Source: Quinella sp. 2Q5 (GTDB taxonomy: Bacteria > Bacillota > Negativicutes > Selenomonadales > Selenomonadaceae). From it: a stretch of 64,000 nt of DNA. Within the stretch, counting starts at the first letter, position 1. Every line of letters begins with the position of its first letter. The position numbers and the translations under genes were made by a program. The stretch spans positions 48,573 through 112,572 of the forward strand of contig JADEZQ010000004.1 of NCBI GenBank assembly GCA_015206785.1, read 5' to 3'. The notes below the pieces were generated by a model. The model saw only the letters and a list, made by a program, of their open reading frames with translations, had not been told where the DNA came from and did no database searches. Shown here piece by piece: positions 1 through 8,536 of this stretch.

Positions 1-836
1 TCAACTGCGCCCGCAAAATCTTTGTGGTAGCCGAGCTTCTTCATCATGGGGATCGTCAGTGAGCCGGTGCCAACGACGTTAGCGACGGACGAGCCGCTGA
101 CCGTGCCCATCAATCCACTCGACAGCACAGCGACTTTTGCAGGACCGCCGCTTGCCCAGCCCGCGATTGAGTTCGCCACGTCGATGAAAAATTTTCCGAG
201 CCCCGTGCCTTCCAGATACGCGCCGAACAGAATGAACAGGAAGATGAACGTCGACGAGACGCCCAGCGGTATGCCGAAGATGCCTTCGGTGGTGAAGTAG
301 ACATGGCTGACGAAGTGATCGACTGTGAGCCCGCGGTGAGCCAAAAGCCCCGGCATGTATGGTCCGGCGAACGCGTAGCCGACAAAAAATAATACGACGC
401 AGACCATCGGAATTCCGACGACGCGCCGCGCAGCTTCAATCACCAAAATTATTCCGAGCCCGCCGATGAAAACGTCCGTTGAGGTCGGCAGAGCCGCACG
501 CAGAATCAGTTCGCGATAGTTGATGACGATGTAGGCGGGAGCCGCCGCGCCTGCGATTGCCAGAATCAAATCCGGCGGGTGAATTTTGTCGCGCCGCCAA
601 GATTTTTTTGCCGGATACAGCAGGAACGACAGGCACAGCCCGAAGCCCAGATGAATCGCCCGCTGAATCTGCGCGTCGAGCAAACCGAAGCTTGCCGTGT
701 AGATTTGGAAGACGGAGAACGTTATCGCCAGCGCGGAAATAATTTTCGCCATCGCGCCGGTGTATTCCATCGTGTTGGATTCGGTGTCGTACTTCTTGAG
801 AACTTCTTGGGCAGTCATTTCCTTTCGGTCGATCAA
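1..836 (-). CDS. TRAP transporter fused permease (partial, C-terminus off the window)
   Basis: Translating the minus strand gives an uninterrupted hydrophobic protein running off the left edge, about 278 codons visible. It has several membrane spans and the Gly/Ser-rich stretch around SGLMGTVSGSSVANVVGTGS that is typical of the DctM large subunit of TRAP transporters, preceded by extra N-terminal spans as in fused small/large-subunit permeases. These inner-membrane secondary transporters normally import carboxylates or amino acids together with a TAXI-type periplasmic receptor. The TTG start at 836 has GAGGAG eight bases upstream; ATG at 818 is an alternative. The gene begins 18 bp after the purF stop, so it is probably co-transcribed with purF. 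A TAXI receptor is encoded alone at 44594-45550. The family call is firm, the substrate unknown. Confidence 0.85.
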   Translation of the reverse strand, partial: MIDRKEMTAQEVLKKYDTESNTMEYTGAMAKIISALAITFSVFQIYTASFGLLDAQIQRAIHLGFGLCLSFLLYPAKKSWRRDKIHPPDLILAIAGAAAPAYIVINYRELILRAALPTSTDVFIGGLGIILVIEAARRVVGIPMVCVVLFFVGYAFAGPYMPGLLAHRGLTVDHFVSHVYFTTEGIFGIPLGVSSTFIFLFILFGAYLEGTGLGKFFIDVANSIAGWASGGPAKVAVLSSGLMGTVSGSSVANVVGTGSLTIPMMKKLGYHKDFAGAV

Positions 837-854
837 GTTGTTCACTCCTCAGGG

Positions 855-2282
855 TCAGCGCAGATAGTCGCCGCGGATGTTTTCGGTCGGCGGTGCAATG
901 GGGTAGTCGCCGCTGAAGCACGCCGTGCAAATCCGTCTGCCGCCGGACATTTCGCTCAGGGCGTCGAGCGGCAGATAAGCCAGGGAGTCTGCGCCGATGA
1001 TGCGACCGATCTCTTCGACGGAATGATTGTGTGCGATGAGCTGTTCCTCGTCGGGGATATCGATGCCGAAGTAACACGGGTGGCAGAACGGCGGGCTGGA
1101 TATGCGCACGTGAACTTCAGCCGCGCCCGCGTCCTTGAGCATGGTGACGATCTTGTTGCTCGTGGTGCCGCGGACGATTGAATCGTCGATCATGATGAGC
1201 CGCTTGCCGCGCACGACGTCGCGCAGGACGTTGAGCTTGACCTTGACGCTCTGCATGCGGCTGGATTGTTGCGGCTTGATGAACGTTCTGCCGACGTAGG
1301 TGTTCTTCGTGAAGGCGATGCCGTAGGGAATGCCGGAAGCCATTGAGTAACCGACGGCCGCCATGTTGCCGGACTCCGGAACGCCGACGACCATATCCGC
1401 CGCGACGGGGTGAACCTGCGCCAAAAGTTTGCCCGCGATGATTCGGGACTTGGTGACGCTCATGCCGTCAAACGTCGTGTCGGGTCTGCAGAAGTAAATG
1501 TATTCGAAGACGCAACGAGCCGACTCCTCAGCGGGCAGTGCGAGTTCCATGTTGGATTCGATTCTGCCGTTGTGGTGAACGGTGACGACTTCGCCGGGCA
1601 AAACGTCACGGATAAATTCCGCGTCGATGGTCTCCAGTGCGCAAGTCTCGCTGGTTATGATGTAGGCGTTGTCGAGCTTGCCGATGACCAACGGACGGAA
1701 GCCCCAGGGGTCGCGGGCACCGATGAGTTTGCGCGGACTTGCCACGACGAGCGAATACGAGCCTTTGACCTTGCGCAGGGCACGGACGGTCGCCTCTTGC
1801 ACGGAACGGGACTTGACGCGTTCGCGGGCGATGTGATAGGCGATGGTCTCTGAATCGGTCGTGGTCTGGAAGATTGCGCCGCCCATTGCAAGTTGCCGAC
1901 GAAGTTGCGGGGCGTTGACCAGGTTGCCGTTGTGCGCAAGCATGAGCGTGCCCTTGATGTACGCCAGAACGAGCGGTTGAGAATTCTCGCGCGTGGAAGC
2001 TCCCGCCGTGGAATAGCGCACGTGACCGACGCCGAGGTTGCCCGTCAATGCGGAAAGATTCTGCGCGTTGAAAACTTCGTTGACGCGTCCGAGATCTTTG
2101 TGGCAGAAGACTTTGTCGGCGCGGTTGGAAGTGTCAGTCACCGCAATACCCGCGCTCTCTTGCCCACGGTGTTGTAAGGCATAAAGCCCGTAGTAAATCG
2201 CTTGAGCCACGTCGCCACCGCTCAAATCGTACATGCCGAAGACGCCACACGCCTCGCCTGCCGAAGTCATATCAAAATCCAT
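855..2282 (-). CDS. purF: Amidophosphoribosyltransferase PurF
   Basis: PurF catalyses the first committed step of purine synthesis, making phosphoribosylamine from PRPP and glutamine in the cytoplasm. The protein is about 475 residues, the usual length. A short propeptide ends just before the nucleophilic Cys of the CGVFG motif (residue 12 from the ATG chosen), followed by the class II glutamine amidotransferase domain with the HVRYSTAG motif. The C-terminal half is a phosphoribosyltransferase with the PRPP loop LIMIDDSIVRGTTS. ATG at 2282 is preferred over the in-frame GTG at 2291 because AAGGGG sits eight bases upstream. The gene has its own consensus promoter at 2340-2368 and precedes the TRAP permease gene. 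Confidence 0.97.
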   Translation of the reverse strand: MDFDMTSAGEACGVFGMYDLSGGDVAQAIYYGLYALQHRGQESAGIAVTDTSNRADKVFCHKDLGRVNEVFNAQNLSALTGNLGVGHVRYSTAGASTRENSQPLVLAYIKGTLMLAHNGNLVNAPQLRRQLAMGGAIFQTTTDSETIAYHIARERVKSRSVQEATVRALRKVKGSYSLVVASPRKLIGARDPWGFRPLVIGKLDNAYIITSETCALETIDAEFIRDVLPGEVVTVHHNGRIESNMELALPAEESARCVFEYIYFCRPDTTFDGMSVTKSRIIAGKLLAQVHPVAADMVVGVPESGNMAAVGYSMASGIPYGIAFTKNTYVGRTFIKPQQSSRMQSVKVKLNVLRDVVRGKRLIMIDDSIVRGTTSNKIVTMLKDAGAAEVHVRISSPPFCHPCYFGIDIPDEEQLIAHNHSVEEIGRIIGADSLAYLPLDALSEMSGGRRICTACFSGDYPIAPPTENIRGDYLR

Positions 2283-2317
2283 TGCTGCCACCCCTTTGCA
2301 AATTTGTTGAGACTAAG

Positions 2318-2335
2318 AGCCAAAAGCTTTTGCGC
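2318..2335. promoter_or_regulatory. Palindrome at the purF transcription start, possible operator
   Basis: The perfect 12-base palindrome CAAAAGCTTTTG lies at 2321-2332, about eight bases past the purF -10 box, so it covers the expected start of transcription. Such placement is typical of repressor operators. Which regulator would bind is unknown; it is not a canonical E. coli PurR box. Confidence 0.35.
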
Positions 2336-2339
2336 GTCA

Positions 2340-2368
2340 ATTATATGCAAGCCGCCTGCCGTTGTCAA
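2340..2368 (-). promoter_or_regulatory. Consensus sigma-70/sigma-A promoter of purF
   Basis: On the minus strand TTGACA (2368-2363) is followed by a 17-base spacer and TATAAT (2345-2340), a perfect match to the vegetative consensus. It lies in the 99-bp gap between the kinase gene stop and the purF start. Confidence 0.9.
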
Positions 2369-2381
2369 AAGACCGTCCGCT

Positions 2382-3335
2382 TCAGACTGCGTCGGTGCGA
2401 AAGTCCCGATAACGCTCCATCACCTGCGCCAGAGATTGAACGCCCGTCGTCGCGCCGACATGTTCAACCGAACACGAGGCTGCCGAGCAGGCAAAGCGTG
2501 CGCATTCTATAAGCGGAATGTTTTCCGAAAGAGCCCAAAGAAAACCCGCAACGAAGCAATCTCCCGCGCCCGTGGTGTCGACGACCTTCTCGACGGAATA
2601 GGCGTGGATTTTGGTCAGCTCGTCACCGTGAGCAACGATGCAACCTTTCGGACCGCGCTTGACGACAGCGCACTTGACGCCGATAGCCATCAACGCCGCG
2701 ATGTTTGCGTAGGTGTCGTCGTTGCCGGTCAATGTCGCAAGCTCGAATTCGTTTGGCATGAAGTAATCGACGTAGTGCCACAGCCCCGCCAAATCGTCGG
2801 GAGTCTCGCCGTTCTTGGCGTGCGTGGTGTCGACAATCAGCGTGCGCTCGCCGGCTTTGATTCGTTTGAACAGTTGCGCCATCGTCGGGATATCCAGCAA
2901 CGGCGAAACGAACATGCTCGCGAACGAAACGATTGGTGCCATCTCTTCCAGGTGGGGAAGGATGTCGGTCTCGGTCAAGCGTCGCAAACTCGAACGCGGA
3001 TTGGTCAGGAAGTGTCGTTCGCCGCTGTGATCGACCAGCACGACGTTGACGGCGGTTTCAAGCCCCTCTTGCACCTTCACGCCGCTGACATCAAGCCCGT
3101 TCTCCTCGGCGTAGCTCAAAATCCTGCGCCCCGCCGTGTCGTCGCCGACCTTGCTGATCCATTGCACGCGCTTTCCCAACCGACTCAGGACAACCGCTTC
3201 GTTGAGAGCGTCGCCACCGAAAGAAACCTTGACGAAATCCATCGGCGTGGAGTTGCGCGACAGAATCTTCTTGTCCACCGCGCCAACCAAAACATCAACC
3301 ACGCCCGCACCAATCACGGTGATATCGTAATCCAT
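2382..3335 (-). CDS. PfkB-family carbohydrate/nucleoside kinase
   Basis: A 317-residue sugar or nucleoside kinase of the ribokinase/PfkB superfamily. The N-terminal signature around GGDALNEAVVLSRLGKRV and the C-terminal DTTGAGDCFVAGF motif, which holds the catalytic Asp and anion hole, are both intact. The start at 3335 is chosen because GAGGTGA lies six bases upstream, although the frame stays open further. Members phosphorylate ribose, fructose, adenosine or related compounds; sequence reading does not fix the substrate. The neighbour purF would fit a ribose or nucleoside role, but purF has its own promoter so the link is weak. A good promoter lies at 3355-3383. Confidence 0.88.
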   Translation of the reverse strand: MDYDITVIGAGVVDVLVGAVDKKILSRNSTPMDFVKVSFGGDALNEAVVLSRLGKRVQWISKVGDDTAGRRILSYAEENGLDVSGVKVQEGLETAVNVVLVDHSGERHFLTNPRSSLRRLTETDILPHLEEMAPIVSFASMFVSPLLDIPTMAQLFKRIKAGERTLIVDTTHAKNGETPDDLAGLWHYVDYFMPNEFELATLTGNDDTYANIAALMAIGVKCAVVKRGPKGCIVAHGDELTKIHAYSVEKVVDTTGAGDCFVAGFLWALSENIPLIECARFACSAASCSVEHVGATTGVQSLAQVMERYRDFRTDAV

Positions 3336-3354
3336 GTAAATCACCTCGGCGAAA

Positions 3355-3383
3355 ATTTTAGCAAGCACGCCGCACAGCGTCAA
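3355..3383 (-). promoter_or_regulatory. Promoter of the PfkB-family kinase gene
   Basis: Minus strand: TTGACG (3383-3378), 17-base spacer, TAAAAT (3360-3355), 19 bases before the start codon. The -10 box overlaps an AAAATTTT island. Confidence 0.7.
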
Positions 3384-3408
3384 TCGCGCAGGAAATTTTA
3401 TCGGGACG

Positions 3409-3437
3409 TTGTGACAAATGTAACCGTGTGATAAAAT
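3409..3437 (+). promoter_or_regulatory. Promoter of the Crp/Fnr regulator and ccm operon
   Basis: TTGTGA (3409-3414), 17-base spacer, TAAAAT (3432-3437), 34 bases before the ATG at 3472. Two direct TGTGA words overlap it, but no proper Crp/Fnr inverted repeat was seen. Confidence 0.55.
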
Positions 3438-3471
3438 TCGGCGGAAAAATTTTTATCGGGAGGTGAGCGCG

Positions 3472-4137
3472 ATGTCCGGCGAAGAGTTGCGGGGCGTGCC
3501 GCTCTTCAAAGACCTGCAACCGCGTGAGATCGAACAGTTCATGAAGTTTACGGGAACGACCGTCAGAAATTATCCGCGCGGCGAACGCGTGCTTGAAGCT
3601 TTCGTGCCCAACGCGAACATCGGCGTCATCGTCAGCGGCGAAGCCCAATTGCTGACGCTCGACAGGCAAGGCAACGAAAACGTCGGTCATGCGCTTGAGA
3701 GCGGGGCAATGTTCGGCTCGGTCAGCGCAATTCTCGGCGAAGACGTCGTGGCGGTCAGCGTGCAGTTGACGACCGACGCCGCGATAATGTGGGTGCCGTA
3801 TCGTGCGCTGCTGATTGCCGGACCGAAGCTCGGACGCATGCACGGCATCGTGATGAAAAATCTGCTGGAGACCTTCGCGCTCAAGAACGTGCTGATGATG
3901 CAGAAGGTTGAGTTGCTCTCGCAAAAGAATCTGCGCGAACGAATTATCCTGTACCTTCTGCAACGCGAACGCCGTCAGCAAACCGAGCGCGTGAAAGTTC
4001 CACGGCGTCTGCAGCTGGCGAAGGAGCTTGAATGTAATCGCTCGTCGTTGACGCGGGAAATCTCGCTGATGGAGGCGGAAGGTCTCGTCGTGTGCGGAGA
4101 TCATTGGATGCGGCTCAACAAGGATCGGTTGACGTGA
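3472..4137 (+). CDS. Crp/Fnr-family transcriptional regulator
   Basis: A 221-residue protein with an N-terminal cyclic-nucleotide-binding-like beta-roll (about residues 10-125), a long dimer helix and a C-terminal winged helix-turn-helix (RRLQLAKELECNRSSLTREISLMEAEGL). The N-terminal half lacks the cysteine cluster of FNR and a clear cAMP phosphate-binding cassette, so the ligand is unknown. ATG at 3472 has GGGAGG eight bases upstream; the in-frame GTG at 3463 overlaps that site and is unlikely. The stop codon overlaps the GTG start of ccmA (GTGA), so the regulator heads the heme-export operon and may control it in response to redox state or electron acceptors (inference). Confidence 0.88.
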   Translation: MSGEELRGVPLFKDLQPREIEQFMKFTGTTVRNYPRGERVLEAFVPNANIGVIVSGEAQLLTLDRQGNENVGHALESGAMFGSVSAILGEDVVAVSVQLTTDAAIMWVPYRALLIAGPKLGRMHGIVMKNLLETFALKNVLMMQKVELLSQKNLRERIILYLLQRERRQQTERVKVPRRLQLAKELECNRSSLTREISLMEAEGLVVCGDHWMRLNKDRLT

Positions 4138-4724
4138 CGGCGATTGAATTTCGCGACGTGAGCTTGAGCTTCGGGCGGCGGGAAATTTTTCGGCACGCGA
4201 CGCTGAATCTGCGCGGCGGGCGAGTTATCGGCGTGGTCGGGGCAAATGGCGCGGGCAAGTCGACACTGCTCAAGCTCGCGGGAAAAATCATTGCACCCGA
4301 CGCGGGGACGGTTGCCCTGCCCGAAGGTTTGACGATCGGAGCCGTCACGCCGGAGATGAAACTTTACGGCGCGTTGACCGGAGCCGAGAACCTGGCGTTC
4401 TTTGCGCGGCTGCGTGGAAAAGTTTTGTCGCCCGAAAAAATTTTTGAACTCGGTCGGCGTGTCGGGCTGGAGGCTCAAGCTTTCGACGTGCTCGCGGAAA
4501 ATTTTTCGACGGGCATGCGCCAACGGCTCAAGTTCGCGGTTTTGCTGGCAGTCGACGCGGATATCTGGTTGCTCGACGAACCGACGGCGAACCTTGACGA
4601 CGACGGGCGGGAAAAATTTTTCACCGAGATCCGTGACGCCGCGCCCGACAAAATTATTTTGCTCGCCACAAACGACGCGACGGAGGTTGGAATTTGCGAT
4701 GAAGTCATTCGTCTGCCGCTGTGA
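4134..4724 (+). CDS. ccmA: Heme exporter ATP-binding protein CcmA
   Basis: A compact 196-residue ABC ATPase with Walker A GANGAGKST, signature FSTGMRQRL and Walker B IWLLDEPTANLD. Followed directly by CcmB and CcmC homologues, it is best read as CcmA of cytochrome c maturation system I, which releases heme from the CcmC-CcmE complex at the inner membrane. The GTG start at 4134 overlaps the regulator stop. The gene overlaps ccmB by 26 bases. Length matches CcmA (about 200 residues). Confidence 0.88.
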   Translation: MTAIEFRDVSLSFGRREIFRHATLNLRGGRVIGVVGANGAGKSTLLKLAGKIIAPDAGTVALPEGLTIGAVTPEMKLYGALTGAENLAFFARLRGKVLSPEKIFELGRRVGLEAQAFDVLAENFSTGMRQRLKFAVLLAVDADIWLLDEPTANLDDDGREKFFTEIRDAAPDKIILLATNDATEVGICDEVIRLPL

Positions 4725-5361
4725 ACAAGTCGTCGCCATAGTGCGCAAAGATTTCGTCGTGAGCTTGCGGCGGCGGGCGGCTTTGGCGGCGATGATGATG
4801 TTCGCGTTGACAGCAACGGCGGCTTTGAGCTTGTCGACGAGCGGCGTCGTTGAGCCGAAAATTTTATCCGCGTTGTTGTGGGTGATAATTTTCTTCGCGG
4901 CGGGCGCGGGCGTTGCCGGCACCTTCGACGACGAAGCGCAGGCGGGAACTTTGCCGACGCTCAAACTTTATGCCGACGCTCAAGCCGTGCTCTTCGGCAA
5001 AATGATTCACGTGCTCGCGTCGCTGATATCGTTGACGGTGTTCATCGTGCCGACGTTCCTGATTCTGTTCGACGCGGACGTTGCCGACGGTCTGTTGATG
5101 GTCGCGACGTTGCTGCTCGGATTGATCGGTTTGTCGGCGGCGGGAACGTTGACGGCGGCTCTGACGACATCTGCCGTGGCGAAGGGCGGGCTCTTCCCGA
5201 TACTGCTCTTCCCCGTGACGCTGCCGATATTTCTGCCGGCAATCTCCCTGACCGAAGCGGCGTTGACGGGCGCGGCGTTCGATGGCGGCTCGCTCGTGAT
5301 GATGATGATGTTCGACGCAATGTTGGTGACGGCGGCGTCGATTCTGTATGACTACTTGTGA
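4699..5361 (+). CDS. ccmB: Heme exporter membrane protein CcmB
   Basis: A 220-residue integral membrane protein with about six hydrophobic spans and the typical CcmB start: a short cytoplasmic stretch ending in basic residues (RKDFVVSLRRR) before the first span. Position between CcmA and CcmC supports the call. ATG at 4699 has GGAGG upstream, with long spacing; GTG at 4741 is a shorter alternative. CcmB pairs with CcmA as the ABC permease in cytochrome c maturation. Similarity judged by eye is weaker than for CcmA and CcmC, so the call leans on context. Confidence 0.82.
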   Translation: MKSFVCRCEQVVAIVRKDFVVSLRRRAALAAMMMFALTATAALSLSTSGVVEPKILSALLWVIIFFAAGAGVAGTFDDEAQAGTLPTLKLYADAQAVLFGKMIHVLASLISLTVFIVPTFLILFDADVADGLLMVATLLLGLIGLSAAGTLTAALTTSAVAKGGLFPILLFPVTLPIFLPAISLTEAALTGAAFDGGSLVMMMMFDAMLVTAASILYDYL

Positions 5362-5367
5362 GGAATC

Positions 5368-5970
5368 ATGAACAAAATTTTAATCGTGCTGACGGCGGCT
5401 ATCGTCGCGGCGATAATTTTTTTTGTGCCACCGATTCGCGGGCTCGGTGAGCTGGCGAAAATAATTTTCTTCCACGTGCCGACGGCTTGGGTCGCGGTGA
5501 TTGCCTTCTTCACCGGCGCATGGTATGCCGCGAAATTTTTGCGCACGAACGACTTCACGGCAGACGAACTTTCTGCGCGGGCGGCAAAGTTGGGCTTCGT
5601 GTTCGTGTTGCTGTCGACGGCGAGCGGCGCAATCTTCAGCAAGCTGACATGGGGGGCGTATTGGAATTGGGATCCTCGGCAGACGACAATCTTCGTGCTG
5701 ATTCTGATTTACGGCGCGTACCTGACGCTGCGCAGTGCCGTCGCCGACGAAAAAGTCCGCGCAAAGGTCTCGGCGGTCTATTCGCTGTTTAGCGTGCTGA
5801 CGGTGCCGTTTCTCGTGTTCATCGTGCCGCGAATGTTTTTCTCGTTGCACCCTGAGCCCGTGCTCAATTCGTCCGGTCGCGTGCAAATGGATACCGTCGT
5901 GTTAATCGTGCTCATAGCGTCCGTCATCGACGCAACGTTGCTGTTCGTGCAGTTGATGAGGAGGTCTTGA
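5368..5970 (+). CDS. ccmC: Cytochrome c biogenesis protein CcmC
   Basis: A 200-residue six-span membrane protein containing the tryptophan-rich heme-handling motif WGAYWNWDPRQT, the hallmark of CcmC, with conserved histidines in periplasmic loops (FFHVP near residue 35, SLHPE near residue 160). CcmC loads heme on CcmE. It starts six bases after ccmB. No ccmD, ccmE, ccmF or ccmH follows: the next gene is a DMT transporter. Either the rest lies elsewhere or the organism uses a reduced pathway. Confidence 0.93.
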   Translation: MNKILIVLTAAIVAAIIFFVPPIRGLGELAKIIFFHVPTAWVAVIAFFTGAWYAAKFLRTNDFTADELSARAAKLGFVFVLLSTASGAIFSKLTWGAYWNWDPRQTTIFVLILIYGAYLTLRSAVADEKVRAKVSAVYSLFSVLTVPFLVFIVPRMFFSLHPEPVLNSSGRVQMDTVVLIVLIASVIDATLLFVQLMRRS

Positions 5971-5973
5971 TTG

Positions 5974-6819
5974 ATGCTGCGGGCTTTGGCAGCGATATGG
6001 CTGATTTGGGGCTTGAACTGGGTCGTGATGAAGACGGCGAACACTTACTTCCCGCCGATACTGTTCGTGACGTGGCGATTCGGTTCGGGTGCGCTGATAT
6101 TGTTGGCAGTCGCGCTGTGGAGACGAATCCCCTTGCCCGACAAAAAATTTTTGCCGTGGATAATTTTGACGGGTCTGTTGCAGTTGACATTGAACAACGT
6201 GACCGCGCAGGTCGGCATGATGTCCGTGAGCGCGGGCATGGCGGCTGTCTTGAATTACACCGCGCCGCTGTGGACGGCAATCCTGGCGCACTTCGCCTTG
6301 AACGAGAGATTGACGCGCGTGAAACTCTTCGGCGTCGTGCTGGCAATCGTCGGCTTGTATGTGCTGATGGGTCTGCAGGGCGTGGAGGATTTGTCCGCGG
6401 CGTTCATAATCATCGCGGGGGCAATGTGCATGGCGTGTTCAAACATCGTCGTGAAATTGCGGCTGACCCGTTGCGACATGGTGCAGTTGACCACGTGGCA
6501 GATGGTCTTCGGAGCTTTGGCTCTGGTGATTTACACGACGCTGTTCCCGCAAGGCGAAATCAATTGGTGCTTGCCGGCAATTTTATGCGTGGTCTATAAC
6601 GGGGCGTTGGCGTCAGCTCTGGCGTTCTATCTGTGGAACTACGTCCTGACCCACATCGAAGCCTCCACGGCATCAATCGCGACGCTGGTCGCGCCGGTCG
6701 TGGGAGTGCTCGGCGGCATGATGATTTTGGGCGAACCCTTCACCGCTTACATCGTGCTGGGCATCGCGCTGATCTTCGCGGGAATATTAATCGTCGTCAA
6801 GAAGAGAGGAGCAAATTAA
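5974..6819 (+). CDS. EamA/DMT-superfamily transporter
   Basis: A 281-residue protein with ten predicted membrane helices arranged as two EamA repeats; the second begins near residue 150. The start resembles family members (AIWLIWGLNWVVMK). Such drug/metabolite transporters usually export amino acids or other small metabolites. ATG at 5974 follows GAGGAGG by nine bases, and the gene begins three bases after the ccmC stop, so it belongs to the same transcript. The substrate cannot be told from sequence. Confidence 0.9.
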   Translation: MLRALAAIWLIWGLNWVVMKTANTYFPPILFVTWRFGSGALILLAVALWRRIPLPDKKFLPWIILTGLLQLTLNNVTAQVGMMSVSAGMAAVLNYTAPLWTAILAHFALNERLTRVKLFGVVLAIVGLYVLMGLQGVEDLSAAFIIIAGAMCMACSNIVVKLRLTRCDMVQLTTWQMVFGALALVIYTTLFPQGEINWCLPAILCVVYNGALASALAFYLWNYVLTHIEASTASIATLVAPVVGVLGGMMILGEPFTAYIVLGIALIFAGILIVVKKRGAN

Positions 6820-8424
6820 TTGACACTGACTGAAGAAATCAACAAGCGACGCACGTTCGCAATCATATCCCACCCCGACGCCGGCAAGACCACGCTGACG
6901 GAAAAACTTCTGCTTTACGGCGGCGCGATTCATCTGGCGGGCTCAATCAAGTCTCGCAAGACTCAACGCCACGCCGTCAGCGACTGGATGGAAATCGAAA
7001 AGCAACGCGGCATTTCCGTCACCAGCTCGGTTTTGCAATTCGACTACGGCGGCTGCAGGATAAACATTCTCGACACGCCCGGTCACCAAGATTTTTCCGA
7101 GGACACCTACCGCACGTTGATGGCTGTCGACAGCGCGGTCATGATTCTCGACGCGGCTAAGGGTGTCGAAGCGCAGACCAAGAAGCTGTTCAAAGTCTGC
7201 CGCGAACGCCGCATTCCAATCTTCACGTTCATCAACAAGCTCGACCGCTACGGCAAAGTTCCGCTCGACCTGATGGACGAACTCGAAAACGTTTTGGGCA
7301 TTCGCGCCTACCCGATGAACTGGCCAATCGGCGTGGACGGCAAATATCTCGGCGTCTTTGACCGGCAAAAGAACGTCGTCGAACTCTTCGCTGAAGACAC
7401 CACTCACGGACAAACTGCTCGCGCGTCGGAAGTTTTTTCAGCGGACGACCCCGAAGTCATCAACCGTATCGGGCAGGAAAATTTTGACGCACTGCAGGAG
7501 GATTTGCTGTTGCTCGACGAGGCGGGCGAAGCCTTCGACAAGACACGCATCGACGCGGGCGACCTGACCCCGACGTTTTTCGGCTCGGCAATGACGAACT
7601 TCGGCGTGCAAAATTTTTTGGAGGAGTATCTGCGTCTGGCTCCGCCGCCCGCACCGCGTCTGTCCAGTGATGGCGTCATCGAACCTGACGACGAAAATTT
7701 TTCCGCGTTCGTCTTCAAAATCCAAGCCAACATGAATCCCGCGCACCGAGACCGTCTGGCGTTCATCAGAATTTGTTCGGGCAAGTTCGCCCGCAACATG
7801 AACGTCTGGCACGCGGCAAGCGACAAGCTCATCAAACTTTCGCAACCGCAACAGTTCCTGGCGCAGGACAGACAGATCATCGACGAGGCTTTTCCCGGTG
7901 ACATCGTCGGCTTGTTTGACCCCGGCGTCTTCGGCATCGGCGACACCTTGACTGACCCCGCGCACAAATTTAAGTTCGAGGACTTTCCGACATTCCCGCC
8001 GGAAAAATTTGCTCGTGTGCAAGCTAAAGACACCATGAAGCGCAAACAGTTCGCCAAGGGCATTGATCAGCTCACGCAGGAAGGCGCGATTCAGCTGTTC
8101 AACCAAGTGGGCGCGGGCACCGAGTCTTACGTCGTCGGAACCGTCGGCACGCTGCAGTTCGAGGTTTTGCAGTACCGCCTGAAGTCTGAATACGGCGTGG
8201 ACGTTTTGCTGACGATGTTGCCGTTTGAAGTGGCTCGCTGGCTGAAATTTTCCGACGGCACCAAAGTCACCCCGACCGGTCTGCGCGGCGCAGATCGCGG
8301 CATGTTCGTCCTGGATCGCAACGAAAACCCCGTGTTGCTCGTCGAGAACGAATGGTCGCTCGGCTGGATCTCCGACAACAATCCAAAGCTCACCATGAAC
8401 CCGACGCCCTTCGACGCCGAATGA
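6820..8424 (+). CDS. prfC: Peptide chain release factor 3
   Basis: A 534-residue translational GTPase. G1 is SHPDAGKTT, G3 DTPGHQDFSEDT, G4 NKLD; the remaining length matches RF3 domains II and III rather than EF-G or TypA. RF3 removes RF1 and RF2 from the ribosome after termination. The TTG start at 6820 directly follows the stop of the DMT gene, with GAGAGGAG upstream, so translation is probably coupled. It is the last gene of the run beginning at the Crp/Fnr regulator; a flagellar promoter follows. Confidence 0.96.
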   Translation: MTLTEEINKRRTFAIISHPDAGKTTLTEKLLLYGGAIHLAGSIKSRKTQRHAVSDWMEIEKQRGISVTSSVLQFDYGGCRINILDTPGHQDFSEDTYRTLMAVDSAVMILDAAKGVEAQTKKLFKVCRERRIPIFTFINKLDRYGKVPLDLMDELENVLGIRAYPMNWPIGVDGKYLGVFDRQKNVVELFAEDTTHGQTARASEVFSADDPEVINRIGQENFDALQEDLLLLDEAGEAFDKTRIDAGDLTPTFFGSAMTNFGVQNFLEEYLRLAPPPAPRLSSDGVIEPDDENFSAFVFKIQANMNPAHRDRLAFIRICSGKFARNMNVWHAASDKLIKLSQPQQFLAQDRQIIDEAFPGDIVGLFDPGVFGIGDTLTDPAHKFKFEDFPTFPPEKFARVQAKDTMKRKQFAKGIDQLTQEGAIQLFNQVGAGTESYVVGTVGTLQFEVLQYRLKSEYGVDVLLTMLPFEVARWLKFSDGTKVTPTGLRGADRGMFVLDRNENPVLLVENEWSLGWISDNNPKLTMNPTPFDAE

Positions 8425-8442
8425 TTTGCTTGACGTCACCTT

Positions 8443-8469
8443 TAAGTTGCCTTAGAAAATTTTCGATAT
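8443..8469 (+). promoter_or_regulatory. Sigma-28/sigma-D-like flagellar promoter
   Basis: TAAG (8443-8446), 15-base spacer, TTCGATAT (8462-8469), close to the Bacillus sigma-D consensus TAAA-N15-GCCGATAT. It lies 67 bases before flgM and would drive the whole late flagellar operon. Confidence 0.65.
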
Positions 8470-8536
8470 ATAGGCAGGCAGGGAGGGTGCACAGAAAAAA
8501 TTTGCAAGGAAAGCAACCAACAGGTGGTGAAAGATC

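Noticed and set aside
436-1181. Overlapping open frames on both strands across the TRAP/purF junction
   Set aside because: They are Arg/His-rich frame shadows of two well-supported genes, without ribosome sites or recognisable motifs.
3409-3437. Crp/Fnr binding site at the regulator promoter
   Set aside because: The two TGTGA words are in the same orientation, not the inverted TGTGA-N6-TCACA form.
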